Source: Melampsora larici-populina 98AG31
Taxonomy: Eukaryota; Basidiomycota; Pucciniomycetes; Pucciniales; Melampsoraceae
Assembly (NCBI RefSeq): GCF_000204055.1
Contig: NW_006768768.1
Location: 1,475,827-1,535,342, forward strand
Reading direction: 5' to 3'
DNA: 59,516 nt
The notes beneath the pieces were generated by a model. It was not told the DNA's origin. It saw only the letters and a program-made list of their open reading frames with translations, and did no database searches. Position numbers and translations under genes: made by a program. This document shows positions 34,996 through 45,940 of the stretch, one piece after another (position 1 is the stretch's first letter; each line of letters starts with the position of its first letter).

Positions 34996-36608
34996 CTAAT
35001 GTCGAAGTTCTCGAAAAATCCGAAATTCTTCCAGGAGTGAGTTTCGCCTGAGGTATGCCGTGTTTCGTCCCAAACCCAAAGGCAATTGGTCACCAACACC
35101 ATCACCCTGTCCGATTCGCACCTCAGGATTTGGCGGATGATCTGGAGTCCAAATATCGTTATATTTAATTGAATAGTTGTGTAGTGTGCAGCACACGCGG
35201 AGCCAGTCGGTCGCCTGTGTTGCTGAATGCACATCCTTGATGAGGATCCGCAAGTCTTGCAAAGACTGAAATCAAAGCTTAAGTTGCCCATTACCGTGTT
35301 CACTAACAACCCTTTGTTCACTTAGAGCCCGGTTGAAGTCCCTTTTCAAAGGAGATAAGTGTTGTAATCGAGGGCTTTTGAACGTGGGAATGATATTCTT
35401 TGAGCAAGAATAACCAGAGTCGGCCAAGAGATATTCGTTCTCGCCAAAATACTGATCTAAATTTTGTGCAAGCTAAACAAAAGTGGTCAGTTTCAAATCA
35501 TGATCGAAAAAATTATCAACTTACATGAGTTGAATTATACACCCGTTGGTCGTGAGCACTACCACACCACCCGTGTTTGGCATAAATGATTCGACCTCGA
35601 TGGTCACTGACTAACAACGTGTTGAGTGCATAGATATGCTTTCGAGTCCAAAAATCTTCGGGATTTTTGACAGGTGCAAACGAAAGAGGGATGAGGGTCC
35701 CATCGATACAACCTACACAGTCTTTAAAAAAAGACCTGCGCCCAAAATACTGCTTGATTTCGTTTCTTTCGTCTTGAGGGGGCCAGTAAACATACTCGTT
35801 TTCTAGTTTTAAGATTGCTTCAAAACATCGATGCGTGAAATTGTGAACGGATCCTTCTATAAGAAGACCAAGGGTCAGTATGGTCACTTGGAAACTGCAT
35901 ATTTGTAACATACCACTTATACCAAACGTCCGCCCTATCATATAAGCACTACCACCGTTCCCGCTATGACCCAGCCTGTACAAAGTGACCATCAACTGCC
36001 ATTCAACAGGGGCTTGAGGGTTAGAGGCGTTGTTGTGGAATACGAGATCTTCTCGGATGAGACCAGCCAATCGGTAGAAGTTCTTTTTGGACATCCGTGC
36101 CTGGGTGAGTTACATGCACAAAGTCAGAAACTTCATTTGCAGAGTGTGATTGGGAAAAAAAGGAACATACATGTCGGAGAAAGTTTCTTTCGGTCCCATT
36201 GAAAACTCCATTGAATTTTAGATTTTGAAGGGTTGTAAGTCGGTTATGAATTCTTGGTGCAACATATCGGATGTGAATAAGTTCTTCGAAAGCTTGACCA
36301 ATTGCTAAAGCCATCTTGAAAGTGTGTTGATGAATCGCTTGCTGTAACGTAGTGAAAGCATGTAGGTCACAGCTGGATTTGAGGAAAATGTTGAACGCTT
36401 GAATGAGGGAGAGCGAAGAGAAGAGGAAGACTTCTTCGGAGTCGTCCATCAACATCAAAGCGGTAGTAGTGACCAATTCAAGGTGAAGGCAGGCGTGTAG
36501 AGCAAAGCAAGAGGGGGGCTGTGAAGTGGATTGAAGGACAGATAAGACCTGTGCAGAGGCTTTACCGAGCTCCACAGAAATATCGTGCCTTTGGCCAGTT
36601 CGAGGCAT
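34996..36608 (-). pseudogene. PIF/Harbinger DDE transposase with one nonsense codon
   Basis: Exons 36608-36171, 36100-35914, 35856-35525 and 35472-34996 total 478 codons including the stop. The helical N-terminus is followed by RMSKKNFYRLAGLIREDLVF, GHSGNGGSAYMIGRTFGIS and CIDGTLIPLSF (first catalytic Asp). Next come GRIIYAKHGWCGSAHDQRVY (second Asp), YLLADSGY and FNRALSEQRVVSEHGNGQLK (catalytic Glu). The order is that of the DDE_Tnp_4/PIF family. TGA at 35274-35272 (codon 386) follows directly in QLKL-stop-FQSLQDLR, where the family has a conserved basic residue. The remaining 90 codons are intact (HSATQATDWLRVCCTLHN). The lesion could come from one CGA-to-TGA transition. A 29-nt intron over the stop is possible on paper but too short to be likely. 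Confidence 0.82.
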
Positions 36609-36729
36609 GATGAACACCAATTGGCATATGAAGGAACAGGAATGAAAAAGAAAAGTATGTTTGGGGTCCTCAAAGCGACATAGCTCTGGACCCAAACATA
36701 CTTTTTTTTTCCCCGCCAAAAAAAAACTC

Positions 36730-36784
36730 AAAAAGTATGTGGGAAAAAGTATGTACACCCACATACTTGCTTTGAGTACCGTAA
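36730..36784 (-). repeat. Right TIR of the PIF/Harbinger element
   Basis: Inverse of the left TIR, preceded inward by a second shorter AACATACTTTTTTT copy near 36665-36710. Confidence 0.85.
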
Positions 36785-37989
36785 ATATGACAGATATAAA
36801 CCTCTAGAAACCAGGAATGTCATCGGACTTACCTACATTCAAACTTTGGCACATTTCGGATACCAATTTCAAACTTCCTCAATCATCCTGGTCATCATGA
36901 AGCACAAATGAAAGTCTTCTTGCATTTGTACCTCCATCAAACTTCAAATATGGCTTTTAGCTAGATCAACCTCAAGTTTTTAAACACGGGAGAACTACGA
37001 AATTGTATTCTGCTGTGTTAAAGAGCAGGTCTCGTGTGTCATGATGTGAACGGCTGTTCTCCGTTTGTTGATAAATTATTTGGAGTTTGTGTTTATCATG
37101 CAGGCGGTGGAATTTACAAACTTTAGTGGTCAAAAGAGTTGCTCGATATCGATCTGGAAGGGAATCTGAACAACCACAAGGATACGGATCGGAATCAGTC
37201 AAATCCTTTGCTTCATGAGTGAGGTTCTCTGCACTTGATTTTGTCCTGGACTACAAGGTTGAGATGAGGTTTGAGAACTTGAAGTGTCAATCTATTTTGG
37301 ATTTTGCCAAGGTATTTCAATTGATTTTCTTGCCATCCTCAACACCATTGAACCAATGACCCCCTGAAATGATCTGAGACTATTTGAGACCAACAACTGA
37401 TTTGGACTTGAACCTGTTCGATTTCATTTTGACCACATTCTTTACATAATCTGACTTTCATTTTTGGGATTTTACCCTTTTTGATATAAAAACACCCTAC
37501 CTTCTCATTTTGATTGCTTTTTCCTTTCCCTCAGCAAATCTGATTTTTTAACTCTTCTTCGCACGATACTACTTTTCCACTTTTCTTATCGATCTCAATC
37601 TAAAACTACATCCAACTTTATTTGATAATCATCACCCAGTTGGACATCATTTACCCTCGATTAAAGACTCAAGAAGATCAGTTTCTATCAAATTAAGGTC
37701 ATCGCTTAGAATTGCTTGACTCATCTGCATACAATCGAATCTTCTCATTTCTTCAAATTCCAAATTCATCATCATCTTCCTTTTACATTCCATCACTTTC
37801 TACACTTCATTCATCGAATCGGATACCATATCCTACTTGAACATACCATCATCATTCCGTCAGTGTTGATGATACTCTATGTAACCGTTTCAATTCTTTC
37901 ACTCGCTCACATTCATTTCACTTCCCTTCTCTGTTCAGATTCGATCACCTCCACATACTTCAACCTCTCGAGAATCATCCTCCAATACA
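36785..37989. other. Intergenic and probable promoter of the next gene
   Basis: The last 550 bases are strongly pyrimidine-rich with a TATA-like GATATAAAAACACC near 37483, as expected upstream of a highly expressed fungal gene. No gene in it. Confidence 0.4.
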
Positions 37990-38421
37990 ATGTCTTCTCA
38001 GCCATCTACAGCCCCAACCACCTCCGCATCGAGCGTTGCGCCGCTTCAACTCATCGTACGTATTCCTTCTTCTCTCTTCCTTCGTTTTCCTTCTCGCTGA
38101 TCCGAACCGATCTCTCTTTACCTTCATCAGAGTGATTCGGCCAGCACTTATGCCCGCCCAACACCCCCAGACGAACCGGTGGTCTTTTTCTCGGCCCTAC
38201 GAACTCGTCGGCCTATGGTACCCTTCCGATCATTCTCGGCTCACACACCTACCATCACGCCTCGCTTCAACACCGGTAACTCTCATGAACCGCTAAAGTC
38301 TATGTGTGAAGCTAAGGAGACAAAATCCGAGGAACGCAAGCCTCAAATAACCATGTCGGCCGACAAGAGAGAAAGGATCCTGAAGTGGATCGAGGCTTCT
38401 TGTGTAAAGCTTGAGGAATGA
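37990..38421 (+). CDS. Small hypothetical protein, 118 aa
   Basis: Exons 37990-38055 and 38131-38421, phase 0. It starts MSSQPSTAPTTSASSVAPLQ (Ser/Thr/Pro/Ala-rich), continues SDSASTYARPTPPDEPVVFF and a basic segment (SALRTRRPMVPFRSF), then a Lys/Glu-rich helix ending ERILKWIEASCVKLEE. No signal peptide or membrane segment; not assigned to a family. The intron has clear GTACGT and TCATCAG ends, and the upstream region is a long pyrimidine-rich promoter, so a real expressed gene is likely. It may be a small regulatory or ribosome/mitochondrion-associated protein, but nothing in the sequence decides this. Confidence 0.6.
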
Positions 38422-39722
38422 AGAAGACTTACTTTCTAACAGTCAACTTCAACTTATTCCCACCATATGGATGGTTCCACTACATAACTTCTTTTTGATT
38501 TCTTATTGGTTCACTTGCATCCTCATATCTTTATGATTTTTAGATTTGTTGTTGAAACAGGACCAAATGCATACTAAATAGATTAGATTCTAGACTTTCT
38601 TTTCTTTTCATTCTCTTCATTTTTCATATTCTTTCACTTTATAATTTGATTTGTAAACTTTCTCTTTTTCTTTTTTTTCTCTCCCATTCTTGATAATGTT
38701 TTGCTTGGTTTTTTTTTCAATTTTGATTATCATTGGAACTCATCAACACACACAAAAAAAAATGGAAGTTTGTCAATATGTGATAGAATCAGAATTTTGT
38801 TGTAAAGCACTTTGGCACCTTTCTAGGGGCTTATCTTTGGTCCTCTTCTCTCACTAATGATGATATTGTTGTTTGTGAAAAATAATCTGATTTGAGCTCT
38901 TCCATCTTTGGAACTGAACAAAAGGGAGAAGAATTGCAACATAGTTTTAAGACTTGAGAGTATGGTTGAGCGCACAAAGTCATTTAGGAAGCTTGGAGGC
39001 TTTCACGGCCGAGTATGGGTCATTTTCATACCTTGATCGCATGTCTAAATCTCTGTGCGGCAAATATATATGGCGGAGTCTTAGGGCGGGCTTCAGGATG
39101 ATTTTATCCTGGTGATCAAGGACTGTGATTGACTCATGTCAGCCATGCAAGAGGTCACCTTGAGAGCTTTTGCGTTAGTCCACAGCCATCCTCCCCAGTT
39201 CTCGAGGAATCGTTTTCTTTGTCTTTCATTGATGTTTTTCATGAGTGATCATATTTCCTAGTCCGGATAGTATCAACCTTGGTACTCAAATTCCAAACAT
39301 TCCATACAAATGGTCCACTTGTATGAAAGTCTCACAAAATCGATCCCATTCGGATAGACTGAAAATTTGGTGAAGATGGATGCCTTGACTCCAATTACTT
39401 GCGCTCTCTTTTCGAGAATGCGTAGATTAGTATGTTCCGAGATACGCCCACAAACAAATGCACATATGATTGGATTTCGAATTTGTTTCGTTCTTTGTCA
39501 AATTGTTATACATCGGAACAGATACTATGATTTTATACTTTATATAGCTACTCAAATCGACAATTTGGATGCTAATTGAAACAAAGCTTGGTAAAAACAA
39601 AACAGTATTGAATTCTGAAGGATCAAAATGTAAAATCAAAATGTAAAAGGTAAACGTTAAAAGTGAAATCGAAAATAACAAAACATCATCAAATCATCAA
39701 TACTTGAAGATTTCAAAACACA
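38422..39722. other. Intergenic
   Basis: T-rich 3' flank of the preceding gene, then the 3' flank of the next. The stretch near 39470-39560 is similar to 41075-41170, the downstream flank of the second secreted paralogue, so the duplication includes 3' sequence. Confidence 0.45.
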
Positions 39723-40460
39723 TCAATGAGTAATAGATTTCAACTTTTCTAATAATTTTCCAGCTTTAAGATTGTATACTTCCATCTTTTTGAAATGTAC
39801 CTGTTTGGCTTGTGCAAGTGCTTTACTCTTAACACCATCTTTTTCTAAAGTTTGTAATTGTGATAATTTTTGTGCAAGGTTCCATTCTTTTAAAGCTGAT
39901 GAACGTACTCTAGAAATCAAAATCTTGGTATAAAATTTTGAAACTCGATTAAGTAATCTTTGTAATCCAGTCTTTACGTTCTTAACGAGATATCCTAAAT
40001 TTCCAATTCCCATGTTAACCTTACTTCCAGCTTCTACACCAGTCTTGCCTACTTCTGTTACGGTTCCTGTTAATTCTGATAGTTTTCCTTCATCTGCTGC
40101 TCCAGGTTTTATTTCAGGACCTGGAGAAAGTTCGAAGGGATCGAGTTTAGACCGACCCGGAGCAACCGCTTTAGATCTAGACAGCTTAGGGACTTCCAGT
40201 ACGGAGCTTTCTGGGATGGTGTAGAGGTTGGGTACATTCTTTGCTATCTTGCCCGCATCTAAGCCCCCTAGGGATGTACTACGTCCGCCTTGTGCTGCCA
40301 AGTGACCGAGATCAGCGGCTTCACCAAAGAGTGCTGGGTTCGGGTGTGGGATAGGACTACTGATGACTATTTGAGCACTGAATAACCAAAGAACTGCCAA
40401 GGCCAAGTAAAATTGGAAGGAAAGGAGATTCTTGATGATTCTTTGAGAGGTGTCGCTCAT
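39723..40460 (-). CDS. Secreted protein, tandem paralogue 1 (245 aa)
   Basis: The start at 40460 (MSDTSQRIIKNLL) is preferred over the upstream in-frame ATG because the paralogue at 42013 starts at the matching place. A hydrophobic segment, FYLALAVLWLFSAQIVISS, follows a short charged N-terminus, as in a signal peptide. Then comes SPIPHPNPALFGEAADLGHL and a Gly/Ser-rich link (GGRSTSLGGLDAGK) nearly identical in the paralogue. The middle (VPNLYTIPESSVLEVPKLSR...) differs. The C-terminal 100 residues form Lys/Leu-rich helices (GLQRLLNRVSKFYTKILISR) conserved in pattern. No Cys in the mature part. Function unknown; in a rust, a tandem secreted pair with a variable middle is a candidate effector family. 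Confidence 0.75.
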   Translation of the reverse strand: MSDTSQRIIKNLLSFQFYLALAVLWLFSAQIVISSPIPHPNPALFGEAADLGHLAAQGGRSTSLGGLDAGKIAKNVPNLYTIPESSVLEVPKLSRSKAVAPGRSKLDPFELSPGPEIKPGAADEGKLSELTGTVTEVGKTGVEAGSKVNMGIGNLGYLVKNVKTGLQRLLNRVSKFYTKILISRVRSSALKEWNLAQKLSQLQTLEKDGVKSKALAQAKQVHFKKMEVYNLKAGKLLEKLKSITH

Positions 40461-41305
40461 GGTGTTGAATGTGATTTGTTTGAATTGGTATTGAACGATA
40501 AGTGTGTGCACGCAGTGTTGCTGAATGACTAGATGTCGAATGAAGTAATTGAACTCGCTTGCGAGGTCGTCAAGAGTCCAAAGTAAAAGAAATTTATAAA
40601 GAAGCGAAAAAGTTGGGCTGATCTCAGATGGACCTCAATGAATGTAAGAAGCGCGAAAGACGGGGTGAGATGAAATCTGGATGAACATTCAACGGAAGGA
40701 GAGTCATACCTCAATTCCGAATGGCTCAAACAGTGATATGCTCGGGAAAGAAACCCACTTGCTCCAGGGTGCGAGTGTGTGACAAAAGGGTTAGGAATCC
40801 TGCAGAGAGAACGTCATTCTGTATCATTCTAATGATCAGGGTCCTATGTCTTCGTCATCGACCCCCTGTCCATTCCATGGTTTTGAAAATGTATTATAAG
40901 CCGTGAAACATAAGACCCTCCTGGTTACTAGGTATCGGAAATGGTGCTATGTATGTCAAAGAGAAGGTCACGTCAAACTTAACCAAGTTCTATCTCTGGA
41001 CGTGCCAGCCGCTGGGCAGATGTGATGTGAACAGCCATTCTCGCTTTGTCTCTTTGAGAAGGCGTCGAGTACATGAATGAAATTCGGATTTGTTTGTGGT
41101 GTCAAATTGTCAAAAGTTATCACACATGCTATGATTGTTCACTAAATAGTTATCCAAATGAGTTACATAGCAATCAATATTTAACAAAGCTGGGAATAAA
41201 ACAAAATAGAGTAGAAATAATCAAAAGGTAAAAGTCAAAAGTAAATGGGAAGAAACGATCACATCCTTCAAATCTTCAATACTTGAGAACTTCAATTTTT
41301 TTTTA

Positions 41306-42013
41306 TTAGACGATAGGTTTTAACTTTTGTTTTAGTTGTTCAGCTTTAAGATCATATTCTTGACTCTTAGTAAAATGTAGATTTTTCAATTCTAAAAGTT
41401 TTTGACGACTAAGGAAATCTTTTTGAAAATTTTCGTATTTTGATAATTGTTGTCCTATGTTCCATTCTTTCTTTGCTAATCCATGTGATCTTTGAATTAA
41501 AAGTTTAGTATAAAAGTTTGAAACTCGATTAAATAAATTTTGTAATCCAATTTGAACATTCTTGAGAGCGTATTTTATATTTTCAATCCCTTTATTAACC
41601 TTACTTCCAACTCCTAGTCCAGTTTTACCAGATTCTAATCCGACTTCTTTCAATTCTGATGGTTTTGATCCTTTAACTGGTGTCTCGACTTCGGGAGTTG
41701 AAAAACGTTCGAAAGGATTGAATCCAGCATTAGTCTGAGGAACGTGACTCGTTCTAGAACTGGCCAAGGAAATCCGGCCTTCTTCTGCATTCTTTGCTAG
41801 CTTGCCCGCATCTAAACCCCCTAGGGATGTACTACGGCCTCCTTGTGCTGCTAAGTGACCGATATCAGCGGCTTCACCAAAGAGTGCTGGGTTCGGGTGT
41901 GGAATAGGACTACTGATGACTATTTGAGCACTGAATAGCCAAAGAAATGCCAAGGCAAGGTAAAATTGAGAGGATAGGAGATTGTTGATGGCCTTTCGAG
42001 AAGTCGCGCTCAT
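41306..42013 (-). CDS. Secreted protein, tandem paralogue 2 (235 aa)
   Basis: Starts MSATSRKAINNLLSSQFYLA; the signal segment and the following SPIPHPNPALFGEAAD are almost identical to the gene at 39723-40460. The middle (about residues 75-120, AEEGRISLASSRTSHVPQTN and following) is different in sequence and length. The C-terminal helices (GLQNLFNRVSNFYTKLLIQR, then EYDLKAEQLKQKL) are similar but diverged. Single exon, same strand, 0.85 kb upstream of its partner. Upstream flanks are also similar (40545-40680 against 42085-42200, sharing GTCGTCAAGAGT-type blocks), so the unit duplicated is about 1.5-1.6 kb. Function unknown. Confidence 0.75.
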   Translation of the reverse strand: MSATSRKAINNLLSSQFYLALAFLWLFSAQIVISSPIPHPNPALFGEAADIGHLAAQGGRSTSLGGLDAGKLAKNAEEGRISLASSRTSHVPQTNAGFNPFERFSTPEVETPVKGSKPSELKEVGLESGKTGLGVGSKVNKGIENIKYALKNVQIGLQNLFNRVSNFYTKLLIQRSHGLAKKEWNIGQQLSKYENFQKDFLSRQKLLELKNLHFTKSQEYDLKAEQLKQKLKPIV

Positions 42014-43160
42014 GGTTTTGATTTGAATTGGTGTAGATCGATGGGGTTCTACGTCGTGTTGAATTAATGAGTGCCAAATGAACTAATCCCACTCGCTCGC
42101 GAGATCGTCAAGAGTGTGAAGTAAAAGAAGGAAATGAGATAAGTAGTAAAGAAATTGAGCTAATTTCCGATGAGCCTTGGTAAATGTGGTGATCGCGAGA
42201 GATGGCCGGAGGATCGTGTCTGGAGCGGCCTCCAGAGCACCCAGATAGGAGTGGTTCATAAGGAACTCAAAGCTCAAACATTGGTATACCTGTAAAGGTA
42301 CCCACTTGCTCGAGAGAGTGATGGTGTGACAAGAGTCAAAATCCACAAGGGAGGGTCTGGGAGGATGCGTGGGTAGTTCATTCCGCATCATTCTGAATTC
42401 TGACTAGGAATTCATCATTGGACCCCTACATATCATCTTACTTATATAGTTTTGGAGATATATCATCAGCCGGATGAAGTGGGAGCATCCGCAACGGTCC
42501 ACCTCTTGTGGAGGCTCTCGCACATTTAGGGGGTTGAAACGCGAAAAACAGCTCCAGCAGTCCTGGCAAAGCAAAGTCGAACGCGTACAGTCGAACCCGC
42601 GCAATTGCATACCCGTCCAGTTGCATATTCGGTCATTTTGCATAGGCCAGGGCTTCGTCCGACTTGGTGCGGGTCAAAATTTAGGTTTATACACCACGGA
42701 GGGGCTTTGAGTCTAGAAATGGCCTTTCTCAGTCTGAGAATGGTCATTCCTGAGGGCCACCTGTAGACCGGCTGGCAGGCCATCGATCGGCGGCCCACTG
42801 ACCGCCTGAAGATGGACAAGAGAAATCAAGGCCGTAGTCGGCCTCTGGGCCATTGTCAGACCAAATACGCGGTGGCGGCCTGTCTGCCTGCTAATTTTGT
42901 CAAACCTTTGCAAAAAAAACGATCAATGACCTGGAAAGAAGGTTGCCAAGTGTAGTTTTTACATGATATCATTGTCAAGTTTGAGTCTGGAGGACATCAA
43001 GAGGCGCTAATCACTCGTGAAACCAATAACACGATATGATTGGTGTCTTTCGTGATGATCCTGGCTCAGGTTTGAACTCGGAGTCGCTTGTTTTTGTATA
43101 TAATTATACGAAGTAACAAATCCTTCATGGAAATTCTGAAGTATCTGCTTGAGGACTACG
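42014..43160. other. Intergenic
   Basis: The first 400 bases are the duplicated upstream flank of the secreted gene. 42420-42900 is GC-richer than its surroundings, with several short frames on both strands but none with recognised content; it may be an old element. Confidence 0.35.
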
Positions 43161-45118
43161 ACCACCGTGTGCAAACAGGTGATGTAACATTTGTTGCCGC
43201 GCGCTGACGTATACATCAGCCCCGCGTGTGAGACAGTGCGTGCAACAGTTGTCCATAATTTTGCTACAGCCGCCCCGCGCGCAACAGCTCAAGATCTCAC
43301 ACCTCCTACATATGTATATGCAATTGTCAATCCCTCAACAACTGATTACCATGCCCTCACAACCAACATCAAATGACTTACAGTTACAGTCGCTACAGAA
43401 TCATAGTCAAACAAAGATCAAACCCCACCTAACCCTCACCCAAAGCTCATAGCAATAAACCTAGTAAAGGAGATATGGTTAGTGAACGAATCAAATAGGA
43501 AGAAGAAGCCGAGGTAAGTCCTCTTAATTTTTTCTTGGTTCTTTTTCTCAGAAATTTATTCTTTCTATGTCTGGCTCTTTCAGTTCTGGTGGCAGTGGGA
43601 ATTGAAGCTCAATACCAACATTCAGCGGCAATGGTCTTGGAGATTGGCCAAAAGCCAAAAGAAATGAAATCACACAAACTTAACGTTAAGATCAAACTCA
43701 TCATCATCGATCCATCATGATTAACAATTTCTCAAAATTAAACAAAACCAATTTCTATTAACATTTATTCCATTTCAAGAGGAACTCCATCACATTCACG
43801 ATTTAACACTTCTTCTAACAATGAAACTCAAAATCCTGGATCTAAAACAATCACTATAACATCATCATCATCAGAAAATCAAACTCATCGTTCATATCAT
43901 CAATCTCAACACCCTTGAAATTCAGTTTGAATCCTGAGAGCTTATCCATTCATCAAGAATCCAACTCTAGTTCGTCAAACTAAAGTTCGATGCAGTGAGA
44001 ATGTAACAAATAATGAAGGTTTAGGTAGAAAGAGATCTGAAGGTATCCAAATCCAAATTCAAATCAACTCATCTTTCTTTGTTCTGTTTTAATGATTTGA
44101 TTAATTAGTTTGTTGTATTTATAAAAAAACCCAGAGCATTTGATGAATCATCAGATGAATCAGATGACAATTCTGTATCAGATTGTTGTCAACATTCTTC
44201 TGATACTCAATCAATTCAATCTGAATCAATTCTAATTGATTGAATCTCCATCAATTCCAATCAATTCAATCCCAACCAATTCTTATCGATTCATCTCATT
44301 CACATTTGACTGAGCAGCATAGCTCAACTAGCTCAACTGCTTGATCACCCCCCACAACTGTAGGCACAAATTCTTCCCAGTCAAATGACAGCTACTCAAG
44401 GTGAAGTTCTTAAACGAATACTTGGTGCTTATGATGTCGTATCTATATCTTATTTGATTTGATTCGTGTATTTGATATGTATGTATTTAAGTCCGAGTAA
44501 TATCAACTGAAAAATTGACCAAAAGTACGTTATTGAAGTTATCACAATGAGACAACAAATATAAAAGTTATAGACGGCAGTAACATATTGAGCTGTTTTT
44601 TCTTCGGCTTATACATAACCTCAAGTCCAAGAATGATGGCACAGATTAAACCAAGAGCATTTGGCCATACTACAATTGAACAGAAAAGACTAAAATATCA
44701 GAAACCTTCAAAATCTTCAAAATTGTTATATGGTTTGAATCAAAAAGGATCATTTTTATGCAAGTGCAAATTGGTATCAAAGATAGGTGATCACTTTTTT
44801 GTGATCTGTTTGGTTGCCCTTGCTTTTTTTCATTTGAGTTTGTGCTCTTGATTTTTGTGCATATCATTGGCATCAAGAGTCTAGAGATGTAATTGCTGGG
44901 TCTAATTGGTTCAATCAGCTTGGGTTGGTGGTTTATCAAATGTCTGGCCCAAAAATCTAACATGAGGTGCAGTGTGGGAACGTTCTACATAGCTGTATGT
45001 TTGCAAGGCAGCTGTCGCATAAACATGGGCAGCTGTCGCACACACTGTCTCACACGCAGGGCTTGTGTATACGTCAGCGCGACACAACAAATGTTACGTC
45101 ACCTGTTTGCACGTGGTG
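43161..45118. mobile_element. Non-autonomous inverted-repeat element, about 1.96 kb
   Basis: Imperfect terminal inverted repeats of about 110 bp: ACCACCGTGTGCAAACAGGT on the left against the inverse of ACCTGTTTGCACGTGGTG on the right. They continue inward through CGCGCTGACGTATACA and GCGTGTGAGACAGTG. The interior is AT-rich, with a TCAAT-rich low-complexity stretch at 44190-44300 (repeated TCAATTC/CAATC words) and no transposase frame. No clear target duplication. Arm mismatches imply an older insertion than the element at 28157. Confidence 0.55.
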
Positions 45119-45488
45119 GACATGGTTCTGTCCTTAATGTACATACTGTGTACAACTGCTTTTTTGATGGACGGAAGGCAGATCACAGCCCGCCAGCGGG
45201 CGCAAGCAAGCCAGCCTACCGGCACGTGCCCGGATTCTACTTTGTATCCCCTACAATGGTTTTTTTGGCTTCTTTTTCCTTTGCTTTTGTACAGATCTTT
45301 TGTTAATGAAAGAGAAAAACCTGGAGAAAAAAAAGTAAGAGAAAAAGAGGTTCTATTTTGACCAAAAATTGTCAGAATCCAGGACAAAAAAAACAATGAA
45401 TGGAGATAAGCTTTTTTTAGCCAAATTGTCCCTGTTTTTGGAAATTCAGGGACATGATTCAAGAATTTTAAGGCTGGTTACGAGATTA

Positions 45489-45671
45489 CACTGCAAATAT
45501 AATGTGTTTCTCCGAAGTGAAAAATGATTGCACTTAATGCACAAAATGATTAATGATGCAGATTTAATGCAGAAAAATGCAGATTTAATGTAGATTTAAT
45601 GCACTTTTAATCATTTTTTGAATGAAATGTAATCATTTTTCACCGTGGAGAAACACATTATATTTGCAGTG
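45489..45671. mobile_element. Harbinger-type MITE, 183 bp
   Basis: TTA at 45486-45488 and 45672-45674 flanks a perfect inverted repeat of 25 bp starting CACTGCAAATATAATGTG and continuing TTTCTCC. The interior holds repeats of ATGCAGATTTA and an inner TGAAAAATGATT/AATCATTTTTCA pair. Same family as 58719-58912. The TTA/TAA duplication is the PIF/Harbinger hallmark. Confidence 0.75.
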
Positions 45672-45940
45672 TTAGGGCGGTTCAAGAAGGAAATAGCAAA
45701 CAGCCTCAACACAGAGTGTTGAACCGGTTTTTTAAGGTTGGCCGAGCCATAAAATTTGGTTTTGCAACTTCACAAACACCTTAAATATAAGTTTTAAGTG
45801 ATGGTAAAATCAGGTACAACATTACTCAACCACCCAAAAAAAAAACTCTTGGCTTCAACTTCCTTTTTCTTTCTTTCTTTCATTTTGGTGATTTGATATT
45901 CTTTTTTTAGTGCTCAATGCTGGGAACACCAGACACGTTA

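Larger units (their letters stand above)
32153..36784. mobile_element. PIF/Harbinger DNA transposon, 4.6 kb
   Basis: Terminal inverted repeats of about 55 bp begin TTACGGTACTCAAAGCAAGT at 32153 and end with the inverse at 36784. They continue through GTATGTGGGTGTACATAC and CCCACATACTTTTT. The ends are TTA and TAA, so the 3-bp duplication typical of this superfamily is not clean. Two convergent genes are the standard PIF/Harbinger pair: a DNA-binding-type ORF1 (32329-34374) and a DDE transposase (34996-36608). Members need both proteins to transpose. The transposase has one TGA, so this copy is probably not autonomous. Confidence 0.85.

Noticed and set aside
35272..35290. 29-nt intron removing the TGA in the Harbinger transposase
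   Set aside because: Too short for a fungal spliceosomal intron, and it would delete conserved residues.
32153..36784. Claim of a clean TTA target duplication for the Harbinger element
   Set aside because: Left flank is TTA and right is TAA on the same strand; they may be part of the inverted repeat rather than a duplication.
43535..43720. Frame with a signal-peptide-like start
   Set aside because: Starts at TTG, not ATG, inside a non-autonomous element; composition bias explains the hydrophobic run.
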